A DNA stretch of 64,000 bases from Trichomonas vaginalis G3. Lineage: Eukaryota > Parabasalia > Trichomonadida > Trichomonadidae. How positions within the stretch are numbered: the first letter of the stretch is position 1; every line of letters begins with the position of its first letter. Location of the stretch: NCBI RefSeq assembly GCF_026262505.1, contig NC_067204.1, positions 23,715,300-23,779,299 on the forward strand, written 5' to 3'. The translations under genes were made by a program, and so were the position numbers. This document shows positions 1 to 10,700 of this stretch, piece after piece. Under the pieces are notes generated by a model that saw only the letters and a program-made list of their open reading frames with translations, searched no databases and was not told the origin of the DNA.

Positions 1-427
1 GTAAAATCTAACACAAAGATAAAGGATATTGCTGAGAATTGCAATCAAACATTGATTCAAATCAGCTTTTTTATGTACCTTAGCTACCAAAGTAAATACT
101 ATCTTTGATTTGAGATTGTTATGCCAAGCTGTGTTTCTAATACTAAATCTATTTGATAAACACGACTAAATATACCATTATACTATCTCAATTTAGGTCA
201 ATTAATGTTCTAATGCGAATTATCTAACATGAATATCATGAATACCATGTACTAAGTTAGCAAACTAATATATTTATCCACTTTTGTTCTAATATTGTAG
301 CTTTTTGATTGTAATTTGAAATCTATATTAAATAAATATTGTCATGAAAAATAAGAATAATGTAAGAAATAGGATTAAGAAAAATGATGATAGGGTTATT
401 AAATATAAAATAGTTTACTAAAACATT
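1..427. other. AT-rich spacer without recognised gene
   Basis: No convincing open frame or RNA gene is visible. The stretch is AT-rich and lies downstream of the minus-strand SMP-domain gene, so it is probably 3' flanking DNA. Confidence 0.6.
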
Positions 428-1777
428 TCATTTTCTATTTTTGATTAATTCTTTTTGTGTTGTCGAAATAACGTTGAACAGAAGGTCAATCTTGCGTTCA
501 ACGCCAAGCTTCTCGAAAGCTTGAGGACAGTTCTTCTTCTGCGAAGAAAGAAAGTTAATAAAAGTCATAATCTTTCCGATTCTTGTTTCGCATTCCTTTG
601 TCAAGCCTTTCTTCATTTCGATGTTTCTCTTGCTAAACTTCGAGAACCAATCGAAAATGAAGTCATATGTCAATGACATTATTGATGTCAGTTCATCTGG
701 CGAAGGATTCCAGCCGCTGACCTTGGCTACGAAATCATCGAATGCATCGATGTTGTATTTGTCCGAAAAATCGACCAGCATTTGGAAATATTTTGTTGTT
801 GTTTCTGCATCTTTGTAAGCGGTACAAACAAGGGCTAATGGCATTGCAATCTTATATTTCCTGATATGTTCAAGAGCATCTTGCCTGATTTGTGAATCTC
901 TTCTCAAATCACGTAATTTCATGCTGCTTCTCTTCATTGCGAACTTTCCAAATACTGTTGCAATCTTCCATACACTAGAGTTTCTTTCCCACAGGAATCC
1001 GTTCGGTTGGCCACATAATCCCCAAATTGTATTTGATGCAGCTGAACTCATTCTCTTTTTAAGATCTTCGCCGTTAAATAATGATGTCATATTAGCAACG
1101 GTGACATCAAAACCAATAATTTGTGGATTCTTGGTAAGAGAAAAGTCCATTGCTGTACAAAACGGAATTTCGGGTAATTCTGGCTCTTCTTTGAACTCAA
1201 ATTGAACGAGCATATCAAATTGTACAGTAAGATTGTTGAAAGAAACTTTGACATCGATTGAAGGATTTTTCAAAAATAGTACTGAATTTAAAACAAAGGT
1301 TGGATAGTAGATTGCTTGTAGTTCAAATATGAGAGAATTCTTTGCTGCTTTTGGTTTTTCTGGTATTTTAACGAAGGTAATCTGAGGGGATGTATTGCCA
1401 AGTTTAATTTCTTTGAGAATAAGTTTTTCTAAGTATGGAATCTTCTGTTGATCGACCACCCATTGTAAACTTTCCTTGAATTGTTCGACACGCTCCTGTG
1501 AAAAAATATTTGGCCATAAAATTTCTAAAAATTTTGTTAGATAGTTTGCCGCTTCTTCTTTTCCGATCTTTGGAGGTCCAAATTTCTTGTTGACATCATC
1601 TTGAGTGTTAAGCATTATATAATCTGGAGCATTTTGCAAAACAAAGAGAATTGGAATGAAGAAAAAGCATAAATATAGCATGTGGTGTGTTGCAAAGAAG
1701 AGAGATAATGCTGCAGTAACTGTCAAAAGAGCAATCTTCTGGATGAAGAGAGTCCTTGGATTGACTTCTTTTTTCAT
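428..1777 (-). CDS. SMP-domain (extended-synaptotagmin-like) membrane protein
   Basis: The 449-residue protein has two adjacent hydrophobic segments near its N-terminus (about residues 10-47), followed by a region of about residues 70-255 that reads as an SMP lipid-binding domain. Supporting marks are a helix with EILWPNIF, the LGNTSPQI strand and the PFCTAMDFSL / GFDVTVANM strands. SMP proteins such as extended synaptotagmins and tricalbins move lipids at ER contact sites. The hairpin-like N-terminus would anchor this one in the ER. No C2 domain follows; instead there is a C-terminal alpha-helical region of about 150 residues, which is unusual for the family. An initiator-like TCA lies about ten bases before the ATG. 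The SMP call is from motif reading and could be confused with related TULIP-fold proteins. Confidence 0.65.
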   Translation of the reverse strand: MKKEVNPRTLFIQKIALLTVTAALSLFFATHHMLYLCFFFIPILFVLQNAPDYIMLNTQDDVNKKFGPPKIGKEEAANYLTKFLEILWPNIFSQERVEQFKESLQWVVDQQKIPYLEKLILKEIKLGNTSPQITFVKIPEKPKAAKNSLIFELQAIYYPTFVLNSVLFLKNPSIDVKVSFNNLTVQFDMLVQFEFKEEPELPEIPFCTAMDFSLTKNPQIIGFDVTVANMTSLFNGEDLKKRMSSAASNTIWGLCGQPNGFLWERNSSVWKIATVFGKFAMKRSSMKLRDLRRDSQIRQDALEHIRKYKIAMPLALVCTAYKDAETTTKYFQMLVDFSDKYNIDAFDDFVAKVSGWNPSPDELTSIMSLTYDFIFDWFSKFSKRNIEMKKGLTKECETRIGKIMTFINFLSSQKKNCPQAFEKLGVERKIDLLFNVISTTQKELIKNRK

Positions 1778-2169
1778 TTCTGAATCAAAATGCGTAAAAA
1801 TAGATATAGTATTAGTTAACTTAGGGTATATGTAGTTATTTTTAAATATAAAGGATAAGAAATAATTCTGACATGATGAATTTTTTGAAAATATGAATTA
1901 TTCAATGATTTGTTAATAATTTGGTATTTTTATCTGTTTTGGAATGGGATAAATCGAATATACCTGAAAATGTCACGAAAAATAATATTAAAAATAGATA
2001 GTTAAGATATAATGTGAATTTAAATGTTAAAATATTGATTTATAAGTAAAAATAGATAATTGTATAAATCTGAATTTTTTGTATTAAATAAATTAACAAG
2101 GAAAATGAATAAATTATAAATTATTTTTTGAATTTTGAAAAAAATTTTGAAAAATTTATAAAAGAATTA
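1778..2169. other. AT-rich intergenic spacer
   Basis: The spacer lies upstream of the SMP-domain gene and ends where the large inverted repeat begins. Nothing gene-like is visible. Confidence 0.5.
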
Positions 2170-2909
2170 TCCAAAAAGCGTTCATGCGCTAGTATCCATG
2201 ATACAAAATATTAAGAATTTTTATGTTAAAAACTAATGTGAATATAAAAAGCAATAAAATCAAAATGAGGAAAAGAAAATAGAAGATAGGAGGAATAAAG
2301 ATAGGAAGATATTCAAAAAAAGTGCACCGTTTATGTATTTAGTGTGTTATATGAAGATATTTAAGGAGTTTATAAACAAAAACGAAGAATTAAGGAAGAA
2401 ATCATGATAGAACAGAGTAAATAGCAGGAATTAATGAACATAATGTATGTAGTTTAAGTAGATAAACATATTTATTGCGTTTTTTAAAAAAGTTTTGTTT
2501 AAGGAAAAGAAATGTTTTTATTGATATCATAGCATGTCAGTACATTAATTTGAATGATTAGTATATTTAGTGACATTTAGCATTATTCGAGTTTTGTATT
2601 GTTTTCAATAAGTTCTCTTATTCATAGCTTTGTGGACTTTCGATACAATGAACATTCACTCAAATCAATAGACAAATGCCAAACATAGACGTTATAGAAT
2701 CAATATATGTTGTCAGCGAGAAAGCTGCCTGTAGCGAAATAAAAAAAAAGCAATAAAATTTTGAGAATAACCTTATTGAACAAAGAAACTATCATGTATT
2801 AATGTTTTAAAAAGGGAGAAATCAAAAGCAGAGAAAATCATCGCGCGGTTCTTCACATTCTCAGAATTGATATGATAGTTCAATAAAATAAAACTTTTGA
2901 TAGGAACCA

Positions 2910-2916
2910 TCACTTC
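2910..2916 (+). promoter_or_regulatory. Initiator (Inr) of metacaspase copy 1
   Basis: TCACTTC lies 8 bases before the ATG at 2924. It fits the TCA(+1)YW initiator known for trichomonad genes, whose 5' leaders are very short. It supports 2924 as the start instead of the upstream in-frame TTG at 2897, which would place the initiator inside the gene. The mirrored copy lies at 6837-6843. Confidence 0.6.
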
Positions 2917-2923
2917 ACTTGCG

Positions 2924-3673
2924 ATGGCTAACAAACTTATCGATCCAGCAACATCACCACACGTCAAAGATGTCACTAAAGTTGAGCTTCCTGCTACAAT
3001 GGAGAAGGCCGCATTGTTCGTTGTCAACGATTACAACGGCACTAAGTACGATCTCGGTTTAGGTCCAGATAACGATGGCTACCACATGTCCAAGCTTTTC
3101 TCCACATTCGGCTTCGACTGCTACTATCTTCGCAACGCTCGTAAAGCACAGTTCCTTCAATATCTTGGCCACTTCTTCAAGAACGTCACAAAGCACATGG
3201 CTCTTTTCTATGTCGGCCATGGCACAAACATCAAAGACTTAGATGGTGACGAGGACGACGGCTTTGATGAAGCATTGTTCTTTGTCGACGGTGTTGTTGT
3301 TGATGATGTCCTTATCCACCACCTTATCGAGAACAAGAACCCAGAGTCAGTTCTTACATTGATCACTGATGCCTGCCACTCCGGCACTATCTGGGACATC
3401 CAGTCCGGCAACTTCAAAGGCCGTGAGCTTCCAGCTAAGATCATGTCCATCTCAGCAGCAGCAGATAAGCAGACAGCTAAGCAGACCGTTGTCGAGAAGA
3501 TGGAGCAAGGCATGTTCTCATACAACTTCAGAAAACTCATCAAAGGCGACGCTAACTTGAAGCCACGCGACTTGAAGAGAGGCATCAAGACAGCTCTCCA
3601 AAAGTTCAGCCAGACATGTGCTATTGCTACAACATCTGCCGAACTTCTCGACATCCCAATCATGCAACCATAA
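2924..3673 (+). CDS. Metacaspase (clan CD cysteine peptidase), copy 1
   Basis: The 249-residue protein carries the caspase-fold p20 core. The catalytic His is in YVGHGTN (residue 99) and the catalytic Cys in TDACHSG (residue 151). Metacaspases cleave after Arg or Lys and act in proteostasis and stress or death responses. The chain is short: the p20 core is followed by a C-terminal part of about 100 residues, with no N-terminal proline-rich prodomain. A DGDEDDGFDEALFF stretch after the His is the usual acidic segment before the second half of the core. The start at MANKL is chosen because an initiator lies just upstream. An identical protein is encoded at 6080-6829 on the other arm of the inverted repeat. 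Confidence 0.93.
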   Translation: MANKLIDPATSPHVKDVTKVELPATMEKAALFVVNDYNGTKYDLGLGPDNDGYHMSKLFSTFGFDCYYLRNARKAQFLQYLGHFFKNVTKHMALFYVGHGTNIKDLDGDEDDGFDEALFFVDGVVVDDVLIHHLIENKNPESVLTLITDACHSGTIWDIQSGNFKGRELPAKIMSISAAADKQTAKQTVVEKMEQGMFSYNFRKLIKGDANLKPRDLKRGIKTALQKFSQTCAIATTSAELLDIPIMQP

Positions 3674-4429
3674 TTTTTTTTATTTTATAGCAAAATCATA
3701 TGTTTATCTCTTTTTTATAGTGTCTAAACATTCTATTTTTTTATCGGTAGAATCTATTATCGATATTTTTTTTTGTTGAGAAATTTATTTTTTGATTTCA
3801 GATCATGTGATTTTGATATCGTATTCATCATTCAATGCATTTTGTTTGTTTGTTTGTGATATGTAATCAAAATGGATCAATATAGACAAAAGAATTATCG
3901 ATTATTTTACACACTGTTATTCATTTCTTCGTTATATGCATAATAAACTATATGTGCATGTCATGATCATACTGTGATGATAAAATGTTCAATAATCACA
4001 TTCTGTGAGTTTCTCGCACTAAAAAAATCATGAAACACAAAATAAAAACAACGTTCGATGAATCAAATGTACAGATTTGCTAAATAATATTATATTTTGA
4101 TATCATCTTACAAAAATAGAATCACTTACATTTTCGCTTTTCCTACTTCCTTCATAATTTACCAAAAGCTCATTCACACTCGCATCAACAACTGACAATA
4201 AAAATATATCATATTGTTATTTAATGAAAATAAATCATTATAAAAACTTTTGAATAATAATCTTAATTTGATGTTCAATTTCTAAACAACAACATCAGCA
4301 TAACCTTTTCATTAATGGCTCTGAAGTTTTTTGTTAATAGTAGCTATCTCAAGTGCCTAAAACAATCCGAAAATTTTGCTCAAAAATGTCTTCTATCGTC
4401 TTTTTGTGGCTTCTCGGGAAGAATTTAAA
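3674..4429. other. Spacer between metacaspase and Nop53-like genes
   Basis: This AT-rich DNA is mostly inside the left inverted arm, which ends at about 4363. No gene is seen. The promoter of the Nop53-like gene must lie in the arm end or in the first 65 bases of the loop. Confidence 0.5.
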
Positions 4430-5323
4430 ATGCCTAAGGGAAATAGGAAGAAGCAACAGCGTGAAAAAGCAGTCGCAGAGGCTGTCCTTCAGCAAGAAAT
4501 CAAGAAGAGTGAGGAAAAAATACCAGATATCGTTCCAAATTCAGCACTCTTCAAAGAAGATGATGGACTTGTTGAAAAAAAGAAAGTGAAAATTCCACTT
4601 CATCCACGTCCAAATATAGAAAAGAGACCAGCACCACCGAAAACAGAACTTGTTGACCTTTGGGGCGAAGAACCAGTTCAAAAGAAATACAAACCAAATA
4701 AATACGAAAACAGAGTCAATCAGAAGCCAAAGAAAGCTAATTTACCAACATCAGATGAATCTTACAACTCCGCAAAACTTATTACCCAACCAAAGAAACC
4801 ACAGATCGAAGAAACAGAAACTGTTACTGCCGTTGATCCAGCTGAAGAAGTCCATGATGAAGAATATCATGATGGCATCGGAGATTACCTTGAAGGTGAT
4901 GTTCCTGCTGTTCCAGATAATCTTGATAAGATTATTCCACCAAAACCAGATCCAAAGCCAAAGCACGACCTCATTCTCAATGCATACTTACCAGAAAACA
5001 TGCCTGTTGCTGAAAAAATGCGCATTAGAAAGATCATCAAAGAAAATAATCGTATTGCTAGACAGAGAGTAGAAGATGCTCTTGTTCCTGAATTCGAAAA
5101 TACAAAGCAAGCTGCTAAGGAAGTAGAAGAAAGGAATAAGGAAATCGCATCTCGTCCAAAGAAAGAAAAGGTCAGCCATTTAGAAAAGTATATTGCTGAC
5201 GAACCTCTTTATGAAGCTGAAAAGGTGCCAGAGTCTACCGCTGAAATTACTGGTGATAGCAAAGCTTTCACAAGACTTCAGAGATCTTTAGAAGTTCGTG
5301 GTGTTGTTCCTCTCCATCAATAA
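4430..5323 (+). CDS. Nop53-like ribosome biogenesis factor
   Basis: The 297-residue protein is highly charged and lysine-rich. Three marks match the Nop53/GLTSCR2 family, which sits on pre-60S particles in the nucleolus and recruits the exosome. These are an N-terminal basic start (MPKGNRKK), a DLWGEE motif followed by a SDESYNSAK segment (compare the GASYNPS motif of the family), and a C-terminal segment ending AFTRLQRSLEVRGVVPL (compare the family's RFKSLQRRNLIEPR ending). An acidic stretch lies at about residues 140-165. It is shorter than the human protein, as is common in protists. The start at 4430 is preferred to the upstream in-frame ATG at 4376, because the residues between look unlike the family. 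The gene is the single-copy loop of the inverted duplication. Confidence 0.68.
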   Translation: MPKGNRKKQQREKAVAEAVLQQEIKKSEEKIPDIVPNSALFKEDDGLVEKKKVKIPLHPRPNIEKRPAPPKTELVDLWGEEPVQKKYKPNKYENRVNQKPKKANLPTSDESYNSAKLITQPKKPQIEETETVTAVDPAEEVHDEEYHDGIGDYLEGDVPAVPDNLDKIIPPKPDPKPKHDLILNAYLPENMPVAEKMRIRKIIKENNRIARQRVEDALVPEFENTKQAAKEVEERNKEIASRPKKEKVSHLEKYIADEPLYEAEKVPESTAEITGDSKAFTRLQRSLEVRGVVPLHQ

Positions 5324-5389
5324 ATAGAAAGAATAAAGTACTATATTTGATATGCATTATTTATTATTTAAACTCATCGAATTTGAATT

Positions 5390-7583
5390 ATTTTAGGCAC
5401 TTGAGATAGCTACTATTAACAAAAAACTTCAGAGCCATTAATGAAAAGGTTATGCTGATGTTGTTGTTTAGAAATTGAACATCAAATTAAGATTATTATT
5501 CAAAAGTTTTTATAATGATTTATTTTCATTAAATAACAAAATGATATATTTTTATTGTCAGTTGTTGATGCGAGTGTGAATGAGCTTTTGGTAAATTATG
5601 AAGGAAGTAGGAAAAGCGAAAATGTAAGTGATTCTATTTTTGTAAGATGATATCAAAATATAATATTATTTAGCAAATCTGTACATTTGATTCATCGAAC
5701 GTTGTTTTTATTTTGTGTTTCATGATTTTTTTAGTGCGAGAAACTCACAGAATGTGATTATTGAACATTTTATCATCACAGTATGATCATGACATGCACA
5801 TATAGTTTATTATGCATATAACGAAGAAATGAATAACAGTGTGTAAAATAATCGATAATTCTTTTGTCTATATTGATCCATTTTGATTACATATCACAAA
5901 CAAACAAACAAAATGCATTGAATGATGAATACGATATCAAAATCACATGATCTGAAATCAAAAAATAAATTTCTCAACAAAAAAAAATATCGATAATAGA
6001 TTCTACCGATAAAAAAATAGAATGTTTAGACACTATAAAAAAGAGATAAACATATGATTTTGCTATAAAATAAAAAAAATTATGGTTGCATGATTGGGAT
6101 GTCGAGAAGTTCGGCAGATGTTGTAGCAATAGCACATGTCTGGCTGAACTTTTGGAGAGCTGTCTTGATGCCTCTCTTCAAGTCGCGTGGCTTCAAGTTA
6201 GCGTCGCCTTTGATGAGTTTTCTGAAGTTGTATGAGAACATGCCTTGCTCCATCTTCTCGACAACGGTCTGCTTAGCTGTCTGCTTATCTGCTGCTGCTG
6301 AGATGGACATGATCTTAGCTGGAAGCTCACGGCCTTTGAAGTTGCCGGACTGGATGTCCCAGATAGTGCCGGAGTGGCAGGCATCAGTGATCAATGTAAG
6401 AACTGACTCTGGGTTCTTGTTCTCGATAAGGTGGTGGATAAGGACATCATCAACAACAACACCGTCGACAAAGAACAATGCTTCATCAAAGCCGTCGTCC
6501 TCGTCACCATCTAAGTCTTTGATGTTTGTGCCATGGCCGACATAGAAAAGAGCCATGTGCTTTGTGACGTTCTTGAAGAAGTGGCCAAGATATTGAAGGA
6601 ACTGTGCTTTACGAGCGTTGCGAAGATAGTAGCAGTCGAAGCCGAATGTGGAGAAAAGCTTGGACATGTGGTAGCCATCGTTATCTGGACCTAAACCAAG
6701 ATCGTACTTAGTGCCGTTGTAATCGTTGACAACGAACAATGCGGCCTTCTCCATTGTAGCAGGAAGCTCAACTTTAGTGACATCTTTGACGTGTGGTGAT
6801 GTTGCTGGATCGATAAGTTTGTTAGCCATCGCAAGTGAAGTGATGGTTCCTATCAAAAGTTTTATTTTATTGAACTATCATATCAATTCTGAGAATGTGA
6901 AGAACCGCGCGATGATTTTCTCTGCTTTTGATTTCTCCCTTTTTAAAACATTAATACATGATAGTTTCTTTGTTCAATAAGGTTATTCTCAAAATTTTAT
7001 TGCTTTTTTTTTATTTCGCTACAGGCAGCTTTCTCGCTGACAACATATATTGATTCTATAACGTCTATGTTTGGCATTTGTCTATTGATTTGAGTGAATG
7101 TTCATTGTATCGAAAGTCCACAAAGCTATGAATAAGAGAACTTATTGAAAACAATACAAAACTCGAATAATGCTAAATGTCACTAAATATACTAATCATT
7201 CAAATTAATGTACTGACATGCTATGATATCAATAAAAACATTTCTTTTCCTTAAACAAAACTTTTTTAAAAAACGCAATAAATATGTTTATCTACTTAAA
7301 CTACATACATTATGTTCATTAATTCCTGCTATTTACTCTGTTCTATCATGATTTCTTCCTTAATTCTTCGTTTTTGTTTATAAACTCCTTAAATATCTTC
7401 ATATAACACACTAAATACATAAACGGTGCACTTTTTTTGAATATCTTCCTATCTTTATTCCTCCTATCTTCTATTTTCTTTTCCTCATTTTGATTTTATT
7501 GCTTTTTATATTCACATTAGTTTTTAACATAAAAATTCTTAATATTTTGTATCATGGATACTAGCGCATGAACGCTTTTTGGA
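5390..7583 (-). repeat. Right arm of the 2.2-kb inverted duplication
   Basis: This is the reverse complement of 2170-4363, carrying the second metacaspase and its flanks. Similarity stops at the sequence around GCGTTCATGCGC near 7570, where unrelated AT-rich DNA begins. Confidence 0.95.
6080..6829 (-). CDS. Metacaspase, copy 2 (identical protein)
   Basis: The 249-residue protein is identical to that of 2924-3673, including the catalytic His (YVGHGTN) and Cys (TDACHSG). It has the same initiator TCACTTC eight bases before the ATG, at 6837-6843. It lies on the minus strand in the right arm of the inverted repeat, so the two genes converge towards the Nop53-like gene. Identical promoters suggest both copies are expressed equally, doubling the dose. 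See copy 1 for the fold and role. Confidence 0.93.
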   Translation of the reverse strand: MANKLIDPATSPHVKDVTKVELPATMEKAALFVVNDYNGTKYDLGLGPDNDGYHMSKLFSTFGFDCYYLRNARKAQFLQYLGHFFKNVTKHMALFYVGHGTNIKDLDGDEDDGFDEALFFVDGVVVDDVLIHHLIENKNPESVLTLITDACHSGTIWDIQSGNFKGRELPAKIMSISAAADKQTAKQTVVEKMEQGMFSYNFRKLIKGDANLKPRDLKRGIKTALQKFSQTCAIATTSAELLDIPIMQP

Positions 7584-7744
7584 TATCTTTAATGTTCACT
7601 ATTATTTTCATCGAATTATTCTTTTGTGAATTTCCACTCTCTCATTTTGAGAAAAGTTTGGGAATTCATATAACAACATTATATTGACAAAATATACAGA
7701 ATAGACAATGAATAAAAAATCAATCAATATTAATAAATAATTAT
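6850..7744. other. Spacer between metacaspase 2 and spatacsin-like gene
   Basis: The spacer is mostly the upstream flank copied in the inverted arm (to 7583), followed by about 160 bases of unique AT-rich DNA that is 3' to the spatacsin-like gene. No gene is visible. Confidence 0.5.
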
Positions 7745-10700
7745 TTATTGCTTACTCATAAGTACGCGTTCACACCATTCGCAAACGACAGGGTTGACTT
7801 CCTTCATTGATTCAATCTGATCCTGGAAGTCAAGGGACTTAGCAATTCTGTATCTTTCAACTAAGTTAGGAATATTCAACAAAAATTGTTTCATTCTATC
7901 CTTTTGTCCTTCATCTTGTGTTGAAGCCTTGAACTTTCTCACAACACCATCGCATAAATTGCTTGTTATTGGTCTGAAGTATTGGAACGCAGTCAAGAAG
8001 TCTTCGCCCTTGTTCTGAACGCTTTGTGCGTACAGAGCTTCAGCCCAATTTGCTTCTGTATCCATATCAAAAGCAACAGCAATTGTCAATGCAAATGGGA
8101 AGTCCTTTGTGCACATTAACTGGAGAACTTGTTGCTTGTCCAAGTGCAAAATGCTTGGTTCAGGAACTTCCAATTGCAAAGAGATCAAAGACAGTTTCTT
8201 AAGGCATTCCATGGAAAGTGAGTAGCATTTTTCATGAAGGAAATAAGCCAATGCCAAAAGATAATGTCTTGATGCTTCTTGGAGTTGTGATTTATCAGGA
8301 ACTCCTTGAAGTAATCTACTTCCACATTCCATTTGAAGTTCTGCGTGATCTCTGAATAATGAGTACTGCAAAGTCAAGTCGAAGTACTTCTGTGGCTCGA
8401 ATGGATGAACGTGTCTTGCGCAGTTCATTATAACACGTCCAACTTTTTCGGATAATTGGCCATGTGGCAAAGTGTCCAATTTCTGTTGAGCAATGAGATA
8501 CTGGAAGTATCTTGGCAACAAGGCAGGATCAGGGAATACGGAAACAATGTCAATGATGAGCTTGAGTTCATTGTTTCCTGTCAATGTGTCGATCAAAGAA
8601 TCCAATGTTTCGGCGCATTCATCGATATCTGGTGTGCATGTTGATGAATGCAAAAGGAGATTAACTCTCACGGAAAGAGGAGTTCCTCGTGGAAGGTTCT
8701 GTGCAATTTGGAACAAGTTTTCCCCAATTAATGATGGAGAATCGCAGAGTTTTGTGAAATCATGGAAATTGTTCGTATAATCGTCAACAGGAATTGTTCC
8801 ACCAATTGATTCATGTTTTACTAACACGTTTTGTACGTGGTTTGCATATGAATTCGCCAGTGATTTCGCTGCTTCTTGTTGTGTCATTTGTGAAGCTTTG
8901 ATCAACTGGGAAATCAATGGCCACTCCGAGTAAGTTATTGAGAGTTTTGATTCGATAAACTCGCTTGTCTTTTGCCTCAATATGTTTTGTGTTGGAAAAT
9001 TTAGTTTCTTCGCTGCTTTGTAATGCAAAGAAATCAAAACAAATCTCCATTGTTTGTTTTTGGCGACGTTATCCAACATATTCTCCAAATCTCCTGTTGT
9101 ATTTCCGTAGTTCTTAAGCAGTTCGATTCCTTCGGCGGTCATGCAATCGCCTGTTATTGCGGATTGAACTGTTTCAAGGAGATGGATGTTGTGTGGATCT
9201 CTGTTTCGCCATTCGCAAAGCAACCTTGCATCTGAAACTCTTCTTGTGTCTAAACAAACATCGATGGCTTTGTCGACACTGGAATCGAAGAATCTCTGAA
9301 GAGTTTCGAGGTTAAAGAGAAGAGGAGAGGCTAAAGATAAGTTGACACTCGTTGAAAGATCAGTGATTTCTACTAATGGGAATAAAAGTGTCAAAAGATC
9401 CTTTAAAGAGGGTGGAGCACCTGGAGGACCATTGACTTCGATGTTGTTATCGGAACAGATCTGGAGATGAACTAGAAGAGCATCTAAGTGCTTGCAAAGT
9501 TTCGATGAATCATCTTTGAAGAGAGAACGAGCGTATTTGGCGATTTCCGTGGAGAACGTGGGCTGTGCATATGGTAACAATGCGGCAAATAATGTTACGA
9601 AGAAAATTGGATCCGCATTTTGGATTGTTGAAGATATCTGCTTGTGGATCTCCAAAACTTGGGCTGGAGTGGCGGCTGTCGAATACTGGAACGTAAGCCA
9701 TTGCTTTGTTGCGTTTGCTGATGACGTTCCGAGACATTCTGCGGCGGCTTGTCCCAAAGCAAGGGAATGGTTCAAAATAAGGTCGGAAACGATCTTATCT
9801 GGTGCGCCAAGTAAATCGCAGTGGACAATGGCCCTTCTGAAGTTCTCAAATGTCGAAATCTTCTTGCAGAGAGCAACGCGAGGTTTGAGGAAATCGGAGA
9901 CTGGGCAGCCATCAAGGAGCTCTAAGAACCTGAAAACATGGATCTGGGAACGAGCTGAACATAATTTGATCAAAAGATCGTTCATTTGGAAGAAAGAGTC
10001 TTTGATGACATCAACAGGAACGGATCCGAGCAAATCATCCTCGATTGTAGCTTGAGAAAGCTTTTCCTTGAGCTGTGGCAAAACTTTTTCTGTTCTTCTG
10101 AAAGAAAACAGTTCTACTGATCTGTAGAAGTGAACCAAGCTGACAACAATTGATGAGTCACTGAATAACTCAAGAGCTTGCATTGCTTCCATTGACTTCT
10201 TTGACAATAATAATTTCATGAGGACTTGCATGAACATTTGAACCATCTTATCATGCGCTGGTGGATACTGGACATCAATAGGTGGTGGAGCATCAACCAT
10301 GGTCATCAATGTCACTAATGCGCATAAAAGATTATCTGAATCGTCAACAGAAGTGGCCAATAATGCGTATAATTGTGTCTTTCTGTTCAAAGCTTCTTGT
10401 AACAAAGCGGCTTGCTGCTGCTGTGGTCCAGCCTTCCTTACAGCCCTGAAAATAACTAAAGCAGGGGGAACATCGTTTGATGAGGGTCCTTCCTCGGCTG
10501 GTAACGACTGGTTTAAGTGGAATAAAAGGTGGTCTTTGAGAGGATTATCCTTTGATTCAGGCATTTCCGCTTGAACAATTTTAACAACCTCTGAGATCTG
10601 GTAGTTTGCACCAAGCTCAGCAGCTCTATCAATGAACAACAAGAGTTCTGCGGGTCTTGGTCTTCTCGAGAAGTTTACAATTGGTGTGTAATCAAGTGGC

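Larger units (their letters stand above)
2170..4363 (+). repeat. Left arm of a 2.2-kb inverted duplication
   Basis: This stretch reads as the reverse complement of 5390-7583. Paired positions sum to 9753 throughout, so no indel separates the arms. I noticed one mismatch, near 4212 paired with 5541. The arm carries the whole metacaspase gene plus about 0.75 kb of upstream and 0.69 kb of downstream DNA. The 1.03-kb loop between the arms holds the Nop53-like gene. Such identity implies a very recent duplication, ongoing gene conversion between the arms, or an assembly artefact. Confidence 0.95.

Noticed and set aside
3208-3663. A 151-codon frame antisense to the metacaspase (and its copy at 6090-6545)
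   Set aside because: It is a shadow of a well-supported conserved gene.
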